Source of the DNA: Bradyrhizobium sp. WD16
Lineage (GTDB): Bacteria; Pseudomonadota; Alphaproteobacteria; Rhizobiales; Xanthobacteraceae
Direction of reading: 5' to 3'
Assembly (NCBI RefSeq): GCF_024181725.1
Contig: NZ_CP028908.1
Coordinates: 2,356,001 to 2,420,000 of the forward strand
DNA: 64,000 nucleotides
Shown: positions 42,557 through 53,276 of the stretch, piece after piece
How positions within the stretch are numbered: position 1 is the first letter of the stretch
How the letters are laid out: each line of letters opens with the position of its first letter
Notes under the pieces: generated by a model
Databases searched by the model: none
What the model saw: the letters and a program-made list of their open reading frames with translations, nothing else
What the model was told of the DNA's origin: nothing
Position numbers and translations under genes: made by a program

Positions 42557-44365
42557 TCAATGGTTGTCGCGGGCGACGCCAAAGTGGCCGGCGATGTCCT
42601 GGTAGCGGGTGGCGAGTTCCATGCACGCTCCGGTGGCATGCTGGCCCACGGTGTTGCGATAGAGTTCCTGCCACGGCGTCTGGTTCTCCGGGTGGCCGAA
42701 GCCGCCTTTGGCCTTGAGCGCGGCGCGGCGTTCGGCAAGCTCGGCGTCGCTGATCAGGAGATTGGCCTCGCCTTTGTTGAGGTCGATGCGGACGCGGTCG
42801 CCGGTCTTGAGCAGCGCGAGGCCGCCATCGGCCGCCGCCTCCGGCGAGGCGTTGAGAATCGAGGGCGAACCGGACGTGCCGGATTGCCGGCCATCGCCGA
42901 TGCAGGGCAGGGCGTGAATGCCGCGTTTGATCAGTGCCGCCGGCGGCTGCATGTTGACCACCTCGGCGCCCCCGGGGTAGCCGATCGGGCCGACGCCTCG
43001 GATGAAGAGCATGCAGTTTTCATCGATATCGAGCGACGGATCGTCGATGCGGTGGTGATAGTCCTCCGGGCCCTCGAAAACGATGGCTCGGCCCTCGAAG
43101 GCATTGGGCTCCTTGGCGTTGGACAGATAGCGGTCACGGAACTCTTTGGAGATCACGCTGGTCTTCATGATCGCGGAATCGAACAGGTTGCCGCGCAGCA
43201 CCAGGAAGCCGGCGTCATTCACCAGCGGCTTGTCGTAGCTCCAGATCACGTCGCCGTCGGGCAGAGCGGCGTCCTGGCAATTTTCGCCGATGCCCTTGCC
43301 GGTCACCGTCAGTGCGTCGGCATGAATACGCTTGTGCTTCATCAGCTCGCGCACCACTGCCGGCACGCCGCCGGCGCGGTGATATTCTTCGCCGAGATAG
43401 ACGCCGGCCGGCTGCAGATTGACCAGCAGCGGTACGTCATGGCCCACCGTCTGCCAGTCCTCGATAGTGAGCTCGACGCCGATATGGCGAGCCAGCGCAT
43501 TGAGGTGGATCGGCGCATTGGTCGAGCCGCCGATGGCGGAATTGACCACGATGGCGTTCTCGAAGGCCTTGCGGGTGAGGATGTCGGACGGCTTGAGATC
43601 GTCCCAGACCATCTCGACGATGCGCTTGCCGGTCTCGTAGGCGATCTGGCCGCGCTCGCGATAGGGCGCCGGGATGGCGGCGCAGCCCGGTAGCGACATG
43701 CCGAGCGCCTCCGCCAGCGAATTCATGGTGGAGGCGGTGCCCATGGTGTTGCAGTGGCCGACGGAGGGCGCCGAGGACGCCACGATCTGCATGAATTCCT
43801 CATAGCCGATCTCGCCGGCGGCGAGGCGCTCCCGCGACTTCCAGACCACGGTTCCCGAACCGGTGCGTTCGCCGTTGAACCAGCCGTTCAGCATCGGCCC
43901 GCCGGACAGGACGATGGCCGGCAGGTTGACGGTCGCCGCGGCCATCAGGCAGGCCGGCGTGGTCTTGTCGCAACCGGTGGTCAGCACCACCCCGTCGAGC
44001 GGGTACCCGAACAGGACCTCGACCAGACCGAGATAGGCGAGATTGCGGTCGAGCGCCGCGGTCGGCCGCTTGCCGGTCTCCTGGATGGGGTGGGTGGGAA
44101 ATTCCATGGCGATGCCGCCGGCGGCGCGGATGCCCTCCCGAACCCGGTGGGCGAGTTCGATGTGGTGGCGGTTGCAGGGCGACAGGTCATTGCCGGTCTG
44201 GGCGATCCCGATGATCGGCTTGCCGGACTGGAGTTCCTCGCGCGTCAGCCCGTAATTGAGATAGCGTTCCAGGTAGAGCGCGGTCATTCCGGGATTGGTC
44301 GGATCGTTGAACCAGCGCTCGGACCGCAGCGTGCGTTTTTTTGAGGCAGTAGCCGGCGTCGTCAT
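42557..44365 (-). CDS. IlvD/Edd family sugar-acid dehydratase
   Basis: Iron-sulfur dehydratase converting a sugar acid (arabinonate, xylonate or galactonate type) to its 2-keto-3-deoxy derivative. 602 aa. Cluster and catalytic motifs: [35 protein letters not shown] and the C-terminal [34 protein letters not shown] is characteristic of pentonate-type rather than dihydroxyacid dehydratases. ATG 44365 has GGGAGAAACG upstream; the reading to 44416 is rejected. It is divergent from the ABC importer at 44704-49173, which probably brings in its sugar or sugar acid. Confidence 0.9.
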   Translation of the reverse strand: MTTPATASKKRTLRSERWFNDPTNPGMTALYLERYLNYGLTREELQSGKPIIGIAQTGNDLSPCNRHHIELAHRVREGIRAAGGIAMEFPTHPIQETGKRPTAALDRNLAYLGLVEVLFGYPLDGVVLTTGCDKTTPACLMAAATVNLPAIVLSGGPMLNGWFNGERTGSGTVVWKSRERLAAGEIGYEEFMQIVASSAPSVGHCNTMGTASTMNSLAEALGMSLPGCAAIPAPYRERGQIAYETGKRIVEMVWDDLKPSDILTRKAFENAIVVNSAIGGSTNAPIHLNALARHIGVELTIEDWQTVGHDVPLLVNLQPAGVYLGEEYHRAGGVPAVVRELMKHKRIHADALTVTGKGIGENCQDAALPDGDVIWSYDKPLVNDAGFLVLRGNLFDSAIMKTSVISKEFRDRYLSNAKEPNAFEGRAIVFEGPEDYHHRIDDPSLDIDENCMLFIRGVGPIGYPGGAEVVNMQPPAALIKRGIHALPCIGDGRQSGTSGSPSILNASPEAAADGGLALLKTGDRVRIDLNKGEANLLISDAELAERRAALKAKGGFGHPENQTPWQELYRNTVGQHATGACMELATRYQDIAGHFGVARDNH

Positions 44366-44703
44366 CGTTTCTCCCGCAGTGCACACGTCGTTTTTTAAGA
44401 TGCTGGATGTTCGCATTTCGATTTTGTCTTCGCAACGCTTGCCAGCGGGCGCGCTTTAGACTTTTATCGAGCTGCGCGAAAGCGATATTCGGGCATGCTA
44501 GCCATCGGTTCGGATGCCGGACGGATCGGATCGAATGCGGTTGGTGCTGCACCTTCCGAACGGGATAGCTATCTGAAGTCGTATTTTCGCCAAGCAAACA
44601 AGAACGACACCACAAACAAAACAAGCAAATAACAATAGGTCAGAACAGCTCGCGGCGACGTCGGCTTCCGTCACGCCTCGCCTGGACCAATTGGAGGAAA
44701 TGA
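44366..44703. promoter_or_regulatory. Divergent promoter region of the sugar-acid island
   Basis: A 338-bp gap between divergent operons, AT-richer than its surroundings at 44560-44650 (AACAAAACAAGCAAATAACA). The strong ribosome-binding site TTGGAGGAAATGA precedes the ATPase gene. I see no clear operator palindrome and no regulator gene in the island. Confidence 0.5.
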
Positions 44704-45765
<1,062 letters not shown>

Positions 45766-45902
45766 GATCGGATGCGCGCCGATGTCTCGCAACGACGGCT
45801 CTCGGAACGCCCTTGAGGTCGTGGTCGAGGCCGGTCGTTGCGGCCGTTTCTGACTGCAACGCCGGACATCATCAACGATCCGGACACTGGAGGATACCTA
45901 GG

Positions 45903-47225
45903 ATGACCGATTTTATCCCGAGCCGGCGTTCCCTGCTGCTGGGCGGCGCCGCCGCAGCAGCCGGCCTCACGACGATGTCCGCCGACCAGTTGTTCGGCTT
46001 CGCCAAGGCGTGGGCGCAGGCCGCACAGTGGAAGCCGGAGGCCGGCGCCAAGATCAACCTGCTGCGCTGGAAGCGCTTCGTCGAGGCCGAGGACGTCGCG
46101 TTCATGGCGATGGTCGAGGCCTTCAAGAAGGCGACCGGAGTAGAGGTCAGCGTCTCCAATGAATCCTACGACGACGTTCAGCCGAAAGCCTCGGTGGCGG
46201 CCAATACCGGGCAGGGGCTCGACATGGTGTGGGGCCTCTATTCGCTGCCGCATCTGTTTCCCGACAAGTGCCTCGATGTGACCGACGTCGCCGACTACCT
46301 CGGCAAGAAATATGGTGGCTGGACGCCGTCGGCCGAGGCCTACGGCAAGACCGGCGACAAATGGATCTGCATTCCCGTCGCCACCACCGGTTCGCTGATG
46401 AACTACCGCATCTCGGCGATGGAGAAGGCCGGCTTCAAGGAGTTCCCCAAGGACACTGCCGGCTTCCTCGAGCTCTGCAAGGCGCTGAAGAAGAACAACA
46501 CCCCGGCCGGCATGGCGCTCGGCCACGCTTCGGGCGACGCCAACGGCTGGGTGCACTGGGCGCTGTGGGCTTTCGGCGGCAATCTCGTCGATCGCGACAA
46601 CAAGGTGGTGATCAATTCGCCGGAGACCGCCAAGGCACTTGAATACGTCAAGCCGCTCTACGACACCTTCATTCCCGGCACCGCGTCGTGGAACGACTCG
46701 TCGAACAACAAGGCATTTCTCGCCGGCGAGCTCTACTGCACCAACAACGGTATCTCGATCTATGTCACCGCGAAGAAGGAGAACAAGGCGATCGCGGAGG
46801 ACATGAATCACGCCTATATGCCGGTCGGCCCGATCGGCCGGCCGACTGAGCTGCATCTCGCCTTCCCGATCCTGACGTTCAAATTCACGAAGTATCCGCA
46901 GGCCTGCAAGGCGTTCTCCGCCTTCATGCAGGAAGCGCCGCAGTTCAATCCCTGGATCGAGGCTGCCCAGGGGTATCTGTCGCCCTTCCTGCTGGACTAC
47001 GACAAGAACCCGATCTGGACCTCGGATCCGAAGGTGACACCTTATCGCGATGTCGCCAAGCGCACCCTGACGCCGGCCGGCCTCGGCACGCTCGGGGAAA
47101 AGGCTGCGGCGGCAGTCGCCGACTTCATCGTCGTCGACATGTTCGCCAATTACTGCACAGGACGTGAGGACCTGAAGGGGTCGATCGCCAATGCCGAGCG
47201 CCAGGCGAAGCGCATCTATCGCTAA
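45903..47225 (+). CDS. Sugar ABC transporter substrate-binding protein, family 1
   Basis: Periplasmic binding protein of 440 aa. Tat-like signal SRRSLLLGGAAAAAGLTTM. The mature protein has INLLRWKRFVEAEDVAFMAM, TGVEVSVSNESYDDVQPKAS and ATTGSLMNYRISAMEKAGF. The family is close to binding proteins for aldonic or polyol sugars, but the ligand is inferred from the dehydratase and kinase genes around it. GGAGGATACC precedes ATG 45903. A strong hairpin follows its stop. Confidence 0.9.
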   Translation: MTDFIPSRRSLLLGGAAAAAGLTTMSADQLFGFAKAWAQAAQWKPEAGAKINLLRWKRFVEAEDVAFMAMVEAFKKATGVEVSVSNESYDDVQPKASVAANTGQGLDMVWGLYSLPHLFPDKCLDVTDVADYLGKKYGGWTPSAEAYGKTGDKWICIPVATTGSLMNYRISAMEKAGFKEFPKDTAGFLELCKALKKNNTPAGMALGHASGDANGWVHWALWAFGGNLVDRDNKVVINSPETAKALEYVKPLYDTFIPGTASWNDSSNNKAFLAGELYCTNNGISIYVTAKKENKAIAEDMNHAYMPVGPIGRPTELHLAFPILTFKFTKYPQACKAFSAFMQEAPQFNPWIEAAQGYLSPFLLDYDKNPIWTSDPKVTPYRDVAKRTLTPAGLGTLGEKAAAAVADFIVVDMFANYCTGREDLKGSIANAERQAKRIYR

Positions 47226-47234
47226 GAATTGAAG

Positions 47235-47264
47235 CCGCCGGCGCGGAACAATCCGCGTCGGCGG
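47235..47264 (+). terminator. Strong hairpin between binding-protein and permease genes
   Basis: A 12-bp stem CCGCCGGCGCGG / CCGCGTCGGCGG (one mismatch) with loop AACAAT, followed by GCGGTTTCTTT, starts 10 bp after the binding-protein stop. It could act as a partial terminator or mRNA-stabilising structure, lowering permease expression relative to the binding protein, as known for maltose-type operons. Confidence 0.65.
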
Positions 47265-47309
47265 GCGGTTTCTTTACGATCAAGTATCGCATTCGGAGTT
47301 GTTCGCCCT

Positions 47310-48272
47310 ATGGCCGTTCTCGAAGTCATGCCTGCATCCCGCCAAGGCTCGTCCGGGCTGCAGCATGCCTGGCAGCGGTTGCGCTCCAACCGCAACTGGC
47401 TGTCGTTCTGGTTCATGCTGCCAGCGGCGGGCTTCCTGATCCTGTTCCTTGCCTATCCGCTCGGCCTCGGCCTGTGGCTCAGCCTGACCGATGCCCGCAT
47501 CGGGCGGGGCGGCGAATTCATCGGTCTGGAGAATTACGAGTGGTTGTGGGACGACAGCGTCTTCTGGCTGTCGGTATTCAACACCCTTCTCTATACGATC
47601 GTCGCCAGCGCCATCAAATTCGCCGTCGGGCTCTATCTCGCGCTGCTGCTCAACCGCCACATGCCGTTCAAGGCGATGATCCGGGCCGCGGTGCTGATCC
47701 CGTTCATCGTGCCGACCGTGCTGTCGGCAATCGCCTTCTGGTGGATCTACGACGCCCAGTTCTCGATCATCTCCTGGTCGCTGCGCAAGATGCACATCAT
47801 CACCGAGAACATCAACTTCCTCGGGGACGGCAACTGGGCGCGCGGCAGCGTCATCTTCGCCAATATCTGGCGCGGCGTTCCCTTCGTTGCGATCACGCTG
47901 CTGGCCGGCCTGCAGACGGTGTCACCTTCGCTCTACGAGGCGGCGACGCTCGACGGCGCGACGGCCTGGCAGCGCTTCCGCTATATCACCTACCCGCTGC
48001 TCACCCCGATCATTGCCGTGGTGATGACTTTCTCGGTCCTCTTCACCTTCACCGATTTTCAGCTGATCTGGGCCATGACCCGCGGCGGCCCGGTGAACGC
48101 GACGCACCTGATGGCGACGCTGAGCTACCAGCGCGCGATTCTTTCCGGCCGGCTCGGGGAGGGCGCGGCCATCGCCACGGCGATGATCCCGTTCCTGCTT
48201 GCCGCGATCGCCGTATCGTGGTTCGGGCTGCAGCAGCGCAAGTGGCAGCAGGGTGGAAACAACAATGACTGA
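47310..48272 (+). CDS. Sugar ABC transporter permease (MalF-like)
   Basis: Permease of 320 aa with six predicted helices. EAA loop: LYEAATLDGATAWQRFRYIT. ATG 47310 is chosen as the start; the frame is open to 47229 but this includes the hairpin region. It overlaps the next permease by 8 bp. Part of the complete importer of the sugar-acid island. Confidence 0.9.
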   Translation: MAVLEVMPASRQGSSGLQHAWQRLRSNRNWLSFWFMLPAAGFLILFLAYPLGLGLWLSLTDARIGRGGEFIGLENYEWLWDDSVFWLSVFNTLLYTIVASAIKFAVGLYLALLLNRHMPFKAMIRAAVLIPFIVPTVLSAIAFWWIYDAQFSIISWSLRKMHIITENINFLGDGNWARGSVIFANIWRGVPFVAITLLAGLQTVSPSLYEAATLDGATAWQRFRYITYPLLTPIIAVVMTFSVLFTFTDFQLIWAMTRGGPVNATHLMATLSYQRAILSGRLGEGAAIATAMIPFLLAAIAVSWFGLQQRKWQQGGNNND

Positions 48273-49173
48273 AACCGCCGCCGGACATATCGTCGAGGGC
48301 CGCCCCGCGATCGACAACGCTGAAGGCATGTCCTACCTGGAGTCGCTGCCGTCGCGGCTGATCACGCTCTATTTGCCGCTCGGCATCATCCTGGTGATCC
48401 TGCTGTTTCCGTTCTACTGGATGGCGCTTACGGCGATCAAACCCGATGCCCAGCTGATCGATATGGACACCTACAACCCGTTCTGGGTCGTCCACCCGAC
48501 GCTCAAGCACATCAGCAAGCTGCTGTTCGAGACGGAGTACCCGCGCTGGCTGTGGAATACGATGTATGTCGCCACCGGTGCCACGGTCATCTCCATCGCC
48601 GCCAGCGTGCTTGCCGCCTATTCCATCGTCCGCCTGCAGTTCAAGGGCGCTCGAGTGGTCGGCGCGGCGATCTTCTTCGCCTATCTGGTTCCGCCATCGA
48701 TCCTCTTCATTCCGATGGCGACGGTGATCCAGGCTTACGGGCTGTTCGATTCGCCGCTGGCGCTGATCCTCGTCTATCCAACGCTGCTGATCCCGTTCTC
48801 GACCTGGCTGCTGATGGGCTACTTCAAGACCATCCCCTTCGAGCTCGAGGAGTGCGCCCTGATCGATGGTGCCAGCCGCTGGCAGATCCTGGTCAAGATC
48901 ATCCTGCCGCTGGCGGTGCCGGGCCTGATCTCGGCCTTCATCTTCTCCTTCACCCTGTGCTGGAACGAATTCATTTACGCGCTGACGCTGTTGTCCTCGA
49001 CGCCGAACAAGACGGTGCCGGTGGCGATCGTCAACGAATTCGTCGATGGCGACATCTATCGCTGGGGTGCGCTGATGGCGGGAGCGCTGGTCGGTTCGCT
49101 GCCGCTGGTCATCCTTTACGCCTTCTTTGTCGAACACTATGTGTCGGCGATGACCGGAGCGGTGAAGGAATAG
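48265..49173 (+). CDS. Sugar ABC transporter permease (MalG-like)
   Basis: Permease of 302 aa with six predicted helices and EAA loop FELEECALIDGASRWQILVK. Starts 8 bp inside the preceding permease gene, indicating coupling. Last gene of the importer; a degenerate palindromic element follows. Confidence 0.92.
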   Translation: MTETAAGHIVEGRPAIDNAEGMSYLESLPSRLITLYLPLGIILVILLFPFYWMALTAIKPDAQLIDMDTYNPFWVVHPTLKHISKLLFETEYPRWLWNTMYVATGATVISIAASVLAAYSIVRLQFKGARVVGAAIFFAYLVPPSILFIPMATVIQAYGLFDSPLALILVYPTLLIPFSTWLLMGYFKTIPFELEECALIDGASRWQILVKIILPLAVPGLISAFIFSFTLCWNEFIYALTLLSSTPNKTVPVAIVNEFVDGDIYRWGALMAGALVGSLPLVILYAFFVEHYVSAMTGAVKE

Positions 49174-49187
49174 CGGGTTCAGCACCG

Positions 49188-49266
49188 GTCGTGCGGTGGA
49201 TTCGACGCGCATGGCAGCTTTGCGCTGCGTCCGTCGTACGAGCACCAAATCCAAAACCGGACTACA
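49188..49266. repeat. Degenerate element C
   Basis: An old copy of palindrome C: the left part GTGCGGTGGATTCGACGC and the right part AAATCCAAAACCGGAC keep the short and long arm pattern, but both CTAG boundaries and the loop have decayed. It lies between the permease and the DenD-like gene. Confidence 0.65.
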
Positions 49267-49324
49267 GTCTCAACCATGCCGGTGGCGTTAGAACCGGGAC
49301 ACCAGGACGCAAAAGGGCAGGACC

Positions 49325-50311
49325 TTGCATATTCTCATTCTCGGCGCGGCCGGCATGGTCGGTCGCAAGCTTACCGAACGATTGGTGCGTGACGGGCGTC
49401 TCGGCGACGCGGCGATTACCAAGCTGACGCTGCAGGACGTCGTGGCCCCGGCCAAGCCGTCGGGCGCGGCCATGCCCGTCGACTGCATCACCTGCGATTT
49501 CGCCGAGCCCGGCGCCGCGGCACCGCTGGTCGTCGGCCGGCCGGATACCATCTTCCACCTCGCGGCGATCGTCTCCGGCGAGGCCGAGGCCGATTTCGAC
49601 AAGGGCTACCGTATCAATCTCGACGGCACGAGGCAGTTGCTCGAGGCGATCCGCGCCGTCGGCGGCGGCTACAGGCCGCGGATGGTCTTTACCTCGTCGA
49701 TCGCGGTGTTCGGTGCACCCTTCCACGAAAAGATCGAGGATGAATTCTTCCATACCCCGCTCACCAGCTACGGCACCCAGAAGGCGATCTGCGAACTTCT
49801 GATTACCGATTTTTCGCGGCGTGGCTTCCTCGACGGCATTTCGATCCGTCTGCCGACGGTCTGCGTGCGGCCAGGCCGGCCCAACAAGGCGGCGTCAGGC
49901 TTCTTTTCCAACATCATCCGCGAGCCGCTCAACGGCGAGGAAGCCGTGCTGCCGGTCGCGGAGGACGTCCGCCATTGGCACGCGACGCCGCGCTCCACTG
50001 TCGGATTCCTGCTCCATGCCGGAACCATGGACCTCGTCCAAATGGGTTGGCGCCGCGGCCTCACCATGCCGGGCCTGTCCTGCACGGTGGGCGAGCAGAT
50101 TGCTGCGCTCGCACGGGTCGCCGGGTCCAAGGTCGCCGCGCGCGTCCGCCGCGAGCCCGATCCCACGATCATCGGTATCGTCGCCGGCTGGCCACGCGAT
50201 TTCTCCCCGGTGCGCGCCCGCGAACTCGGCTTCACCACCATTGAGAAGACGTTCGATGACATCATCCGCATTCATATCGAGGATGAACTGCAAGGCCGCT
50301 TTGTCAGCTGA
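49325..50311 (+). CDS. denD: NAD-dependent epimerase/dehydratase family protein, D-erythronate dehydrogenase (DenD)-like
   Basis: Extended short-chain dehydrogenase of 328 aa. Cofactor motif GAAGMVGRKL at residues 7-16, TSSIAVFG, YGTQKAICE catalytic Tyr-Lys, and the RLPTVCVRPGRPNKAASGFF block typical of the DenD/UxuE-type subgroup. DenD oxidises D-erythronate to 2-keto-D-erythronate; in this island another sugar acid is possible. The start is TTG at 49325, preceded by GGGCAGGACC; no ATG is available before the cofactor loop. It lies between the importer and the KDG-kinase-like gene. Confidence 0.8.
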   Translation: MHILILGAAGMVGRKLTERLVRDGRLGDAAITKLTLQDVVAPAKPSGAAMPVDCITCDFAEPGAAAPLVVGRPDTIFHLAAIVSGEAEADFDKGYRINLDGTRQLLEAIRAVGGGYRPRMVFTSSIAVFGAPFHEKIEDEFFHTPLTSYGTQKAICELLITDFSRRGFLDGISIRLPTVCVRPGRPNKAASGFFSNIIREPLNGEEAVLPVAEDVRHWHATPRSTVGFLLHAGTMDLVQMGWRRGLTMPGLSCTVGEQIAALARVAGSKVAARVRREPDPTIIGIVAGWPRDFSPVRARELGFTTIEKTFDDIIRIHIEDELQGRFVS

Positions 50312-50432
50312 GGCCGCGCCGGATGACGCCCACCTTGTGTCGATATCGGCTTGGCTGGCTTCGTCGCCGCTTCGGCGCTGACGACTTGGCGCGACGGCAT
50401 CAGTCGGCATCGGTGCGCGGCTTCAATCCGAC

Positions 50433-51371
50433 ATGAAGATCGCCTGCATCGGCGAATGCATGATCGAGCTGACCCCGGCTCCGGCTGGGCAGCTGCAGCG
50501 TGGCTATGGCGGCGATACATTGAACACTGCGATCTATTTTGCCCGCCTCGGCACCGAGGTCGATTATGTCACCGCCCTCGGCGACGACGTCTGGAGCGGG
50601 GGGATGGTCGCAGCCTGGACGGCGGAGGGTGTCGGCACCCGGCATGTCGCCCGCATTCCGGGCAAATTGCCCGGGCTCTATATCATTGAGACAGCGGCCG
50701 ATGGCGAACGGCGCTTTCATTACTGGCGCGACAGTTCGGCCGCACGCGCCCTGCTCGATCTGCCGGGCAGTGCGGCCATGCTGGCAGACCTCTCGGCTTA
50801 CGACCTCATCTATCTCTCCGGGATTACGCTGTCGCTTTATGATGCCGGTGGCCGGGCTCGCCTGCTCGCGGCACTGGCTGCGGCGCGGCAGGCCGGTACC
50901 CGCGTGGCCTTCGATACCAATTTCAGGCCGCGCAACTGGCCGGATCGCGCGGCGGCGCAGATGGCCTATGGCGAAGCGTTTGCGGTGAGCGACATCGTGC
51001 TTGCCTCGATCGAGGATCTCGATCTGCTCTACGGCGGCGGAGAGGGAAACAAGGCGGCGGATCGTCTCGTGGTCGGAGAATTGGTGCTCAAGCTGCACGA
51101 GCCGGCGTGTCGCGTGCGGCTTCCTGGTTTCGACACGGTCGTCACGGCGACGCCGGTCGAGCGGGTGGTCGATACCACGGCGGCGGGCGACAGTTTTGCC
51201 GCGGCCTATCTCGCGGCACGGCTCGGTGGTGCCGACCCCGTCGTCGCCGCCACTGCCGGTCACCGGCTTGCCGGCATCGTGGTCGGTCATCGCGGGGCGA
51301 TCATTCCCCGCCCCGCGATGCCGGCCGACCTCGCAGGTCCGCGAGACCAGGAAAAGGAGGTCTCGTCATGA
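50433..51371 (+). CDS. kdgK: PfkB family sugar kinase, 2-dehydro-3-deoxygluconate kinase-like
   Basis: Kinase of 312 aa. N-terminal GECMIELTPAPAG, substrate-binding GGDTLNTAIYFARLG and YYWRDSSAAR-type segment (here HYWRDSSAARALLDL), DTNFRPRNW and the C-terminal anion-hole motif VVDTTAAGDSFAAAYLAARL. The features match KdgK, which phosphorylates 2-keto-3-deoxygluconate. Its stop overlaps the ATG of the decayed eda gene (ATGA), giving a kinase-aldolase pair of the lower Entner-Doudoroff route. Confidence 0.85.
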   Translation: MKIACIGECMIELTPAPAGQLQRGYGGDTLNTAIYFARLGTEVDYVTALGDDVWSGGMVAAWTAEGVGTRHVARIPGKLPGLYIIETAADGERRFHYWRDSSAARALLDLPGSAAMLADLSAYDLIYLSGITLSLYDAGGRARLLAALAAARQAGTRVAFDTNFRPRNWPDRAAAQMAYGEAFAVSDIVLASIEDLDLLYGGGEGNKAADRLVVGELVLKLHEPACRVRLPGFDTVVTATPVERVVDTTAAGDSFAAAYLAARLGGADPVVAATAGHRLAGIVVGHRGAIIPRPAMPADLAGPRDQEKEVSS

Positions 51372-51934
51372 CCACGATTCATAGCGACCGCGGTCCGCTG
51401 CTGCCATTGCTGAAAGCGGCGCGGGTCATTCCCGTGATTACCCTTGAGCGTGTCGAGGATGCGGTGCCGCTCGCTCGCGCATTGGTCCTCGGCGGCATCA
51501 GGACGCTGGAAGTGACGCTGCGCACCGCCGCGGCGCTCGAGGCGGCGCAAGCGATCATGGCGGAGGTGCCGGAGGCCATCGTCGGTCTTGGTACCGTGCT
51601 CGACGCCGCCGCGTCCAACGGGTTGCCTTTCGTCCCCGGCATCGCCACGGCAGGCGGAACTGATGGCGGCGCTGGCGCGCGGCTTTGACATCTTCAAGTT
51701 CTTTCCAGCCCGCGAGGCTGGCGGTATCGCGGCGCTGCGGGCGCTTGCCGGCCCGTTCCCGCAGGCGTGGTTTTCTGCCCGACCGGCGGCATCAATGCGG
51801 GCAACGCCGCCGACTGGTTTGCCGAGGCCAATGTGGCGGCGGTGGGCGGCTCCTGGCTGTGTCCCGCGGCCGAAATCCGTGCCGGAAACTGGGCAGCGAT
51901 CGAGCAGCTCGCCCGTGCCGCGAGCGGGCTCTAG
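51368..51934 (+). pseudogene. eda: KDPG/KHG aldolase (eda), inactivated
   Basis: Starts normally (MTTIHSDRG, then VIPVITLERVEDA and LEVTLRTAAALEAA with the catalytic glutamate). About 20-25 residues including the conserved SPG loop are missing between GTVLDAA and SNGLPFVPG; short repeats of CTCGACGCCGCC probably caused the deletion. The frame then shifts near 51660 (extra G), continues ELMAALARGFDIFKFFPA with the Schiff-base lysine, and shifts again near 51775 before CPTGGINAGNAADW. The last frame ends with TAG at 51932-51934, which lies inside the CTAG boundary of palindromic element B. AAAAGGAGG precedes the ATG. Confidence 0.88.
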
Positions 51935-52098
51935 TGTGGCGTCTCGCAATTGCCTACCGCCTTTGCGGCAAGCCCCTCGTAGGCAATTGCGAGACATAAG
52001 CCACACTAGCACTTTGATTTTGCTAGTGTCCCGTTTCCAACGTTCGTATCCCATTGCAGCAGGCTGCTCGTACGAACGTTGGAAACAAGGGGACACTA

Positions 52099-53276
52099 GT
52101 GTCCTGACTCTCAATTGCCTTGCAATAACTCACGCTGCCTCGATTTTGTCGAGGGCGGCGCGGGCGCGGTTGATTTTTTCGAGGATGGCCGCGCCCTCGG
52201 CCCTCCACGTGTAGGGCTTCGGGGCGGCATTGCGATCGGAGAGATAGGCTTCGATGTCGCGGACGAGTTCGCCGATGGAAGCGAAGCTGCCCGAGCGTAT
52301 CACGTCGGCGGTTAAATCAGCGAAGAAGCGTTCGACGAGGTTCATCCAGGACGAAGATGTCGGCGTGAAGTGCGACTTGAAGCGCGGGTGACGGGCGAGC
52401 CAAGCCTTGACCTTTGGATGCTTATGCGTGGCATAGTTGTCCTGGATCAGATGGATGTCGAGTTCCTCGGGCGTTTCGCGATTGATCTGTTTCAGGAACC
52501 TGAGCCATTCGATGTGAGTGTGACGCGCCTCGGTGCGCGCGATCAACTTGCCTTTCATCGCATCGAGGGCAGCAAACAACGTAATCGTGCCATGCCGGGT
52601 GTAATCGTGAGTCATTGTCCGGGGACGCTTCGGGGCAAGCGGCAAGCCAAGTTGAGTGCGTTCCAGAGCCTGGCATTGGCTCTTCTCGTCGCAGCATAAC
52701 ACCAGCGCCTTCGCTGGCGGATCGAGGTAGAGCCCGATCACGTCCCAGAACTTTTTCTCAAACTCCGGATCATTCGAGAGCTTGAACGTCTTTACAATGT
52801 GGGGCTTCAAGTCATTCTTTGACCAGATCCGCTGCACAGTACTGTGCGATACTCCGGCATGGCGGCCCATGCTGCGCACGCTCCAACGCTTGCGGTTCTT
52901 CGGCGGACGCGTGGCATCGGTGATGACACGCTCGATTTTCTTCTCTGTAATCGAGGGCTTGCGTCCGCGTCCGCCCTTGTCGTCGAGGCCGTCGAGCCCG
53001 TGTGCCTCGAACCGGCTGGACCATGTCGACACCGTTGGCATCGATGTATCCATCTGCTCGGCGACGAGCTCGATTTTCACCCCCTCCAGACGCAGCAGAA
53101 TAATTTTTGCTCGAAAACGATCGCGATGCGCACTGGTCGGAGCATTGGCCCTCCGTTGGAGTTCAGCCCGTGTCTCCGCATCGGCGGTAAGTACCTTGAC
53201 GGGACGCGCCATCCTCTCAGCTCCTGCTTGCCCGAAGCAACCAAGATTATTTAAACTGATTTGCGAGACGGAACAC
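52099..53276. mobile_element. IS630-family insertion sequence
   Basis: Element of about 1.18 kb between two TA dinucleotides (52097-52098 and 53277-53278), each inside CTAG, matching the TA duplication and CTAG preference known for IS630. The ends are imperfect inverted repeats, about 14 of 22 positions: left GTGTCCTGACTCTCAATT, right (other strand) GTGTTCCGTCTCGCAAAT. Both resemble the ends of palindromic elements A and B. Confidence 0.85.
52130..53212 (-). CDS. IS630-family transposase
   Basis: A 360-aa, apparently intact DDE transposase. N-terminal helix-turn-helix domains (VELVAEQMDTSM-type HTH, here KIELVAEQMDTSMPTVSTW, and the second HTH SVRSMGRHAGVSHSTVQRIW). The catalytic domain has the aspartate in LCCDEKSQ, the second in LIQDNYATHKH and the acidic residue in SSWMNLVERFFADL. 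Length and motifs fit IS630/Tc1-mariner transposases. As a complete gene it could supply transposase in trans to the small palindromic elements. Confidence 0.93.
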   Translation of the reverse strand: MARPVKVLTADAETRAELQRRANAPTSAHRDRFRAKIILLRLEGVKIELVAEQMDTSMPTVSTWSSRFEAHGLDGLDDKGGRGRKPSITEKKIERVITDATRPPKNRKRWSVRSMGRHAGVSHSTVQRIWSKNDLKPHIVKTFKLSNDPEFEKKFWDVIGLYLDPPAKALVLCCDEKSQCQALERTQLGLPLAPKRPRTMTHDYTRHGTITLFAALDAMKGKLIARTEARHTHIEWLRFLKQINRETPEELDIHLIQDNYATHKHPKVKAWLARHPRFKSHFTPTSSSWMNLVERFFADLTADVIRSGSFASIGELVRDIEAYLSDRNAAPKPYTWRAEGAAILEKINRARAALDKIEAA

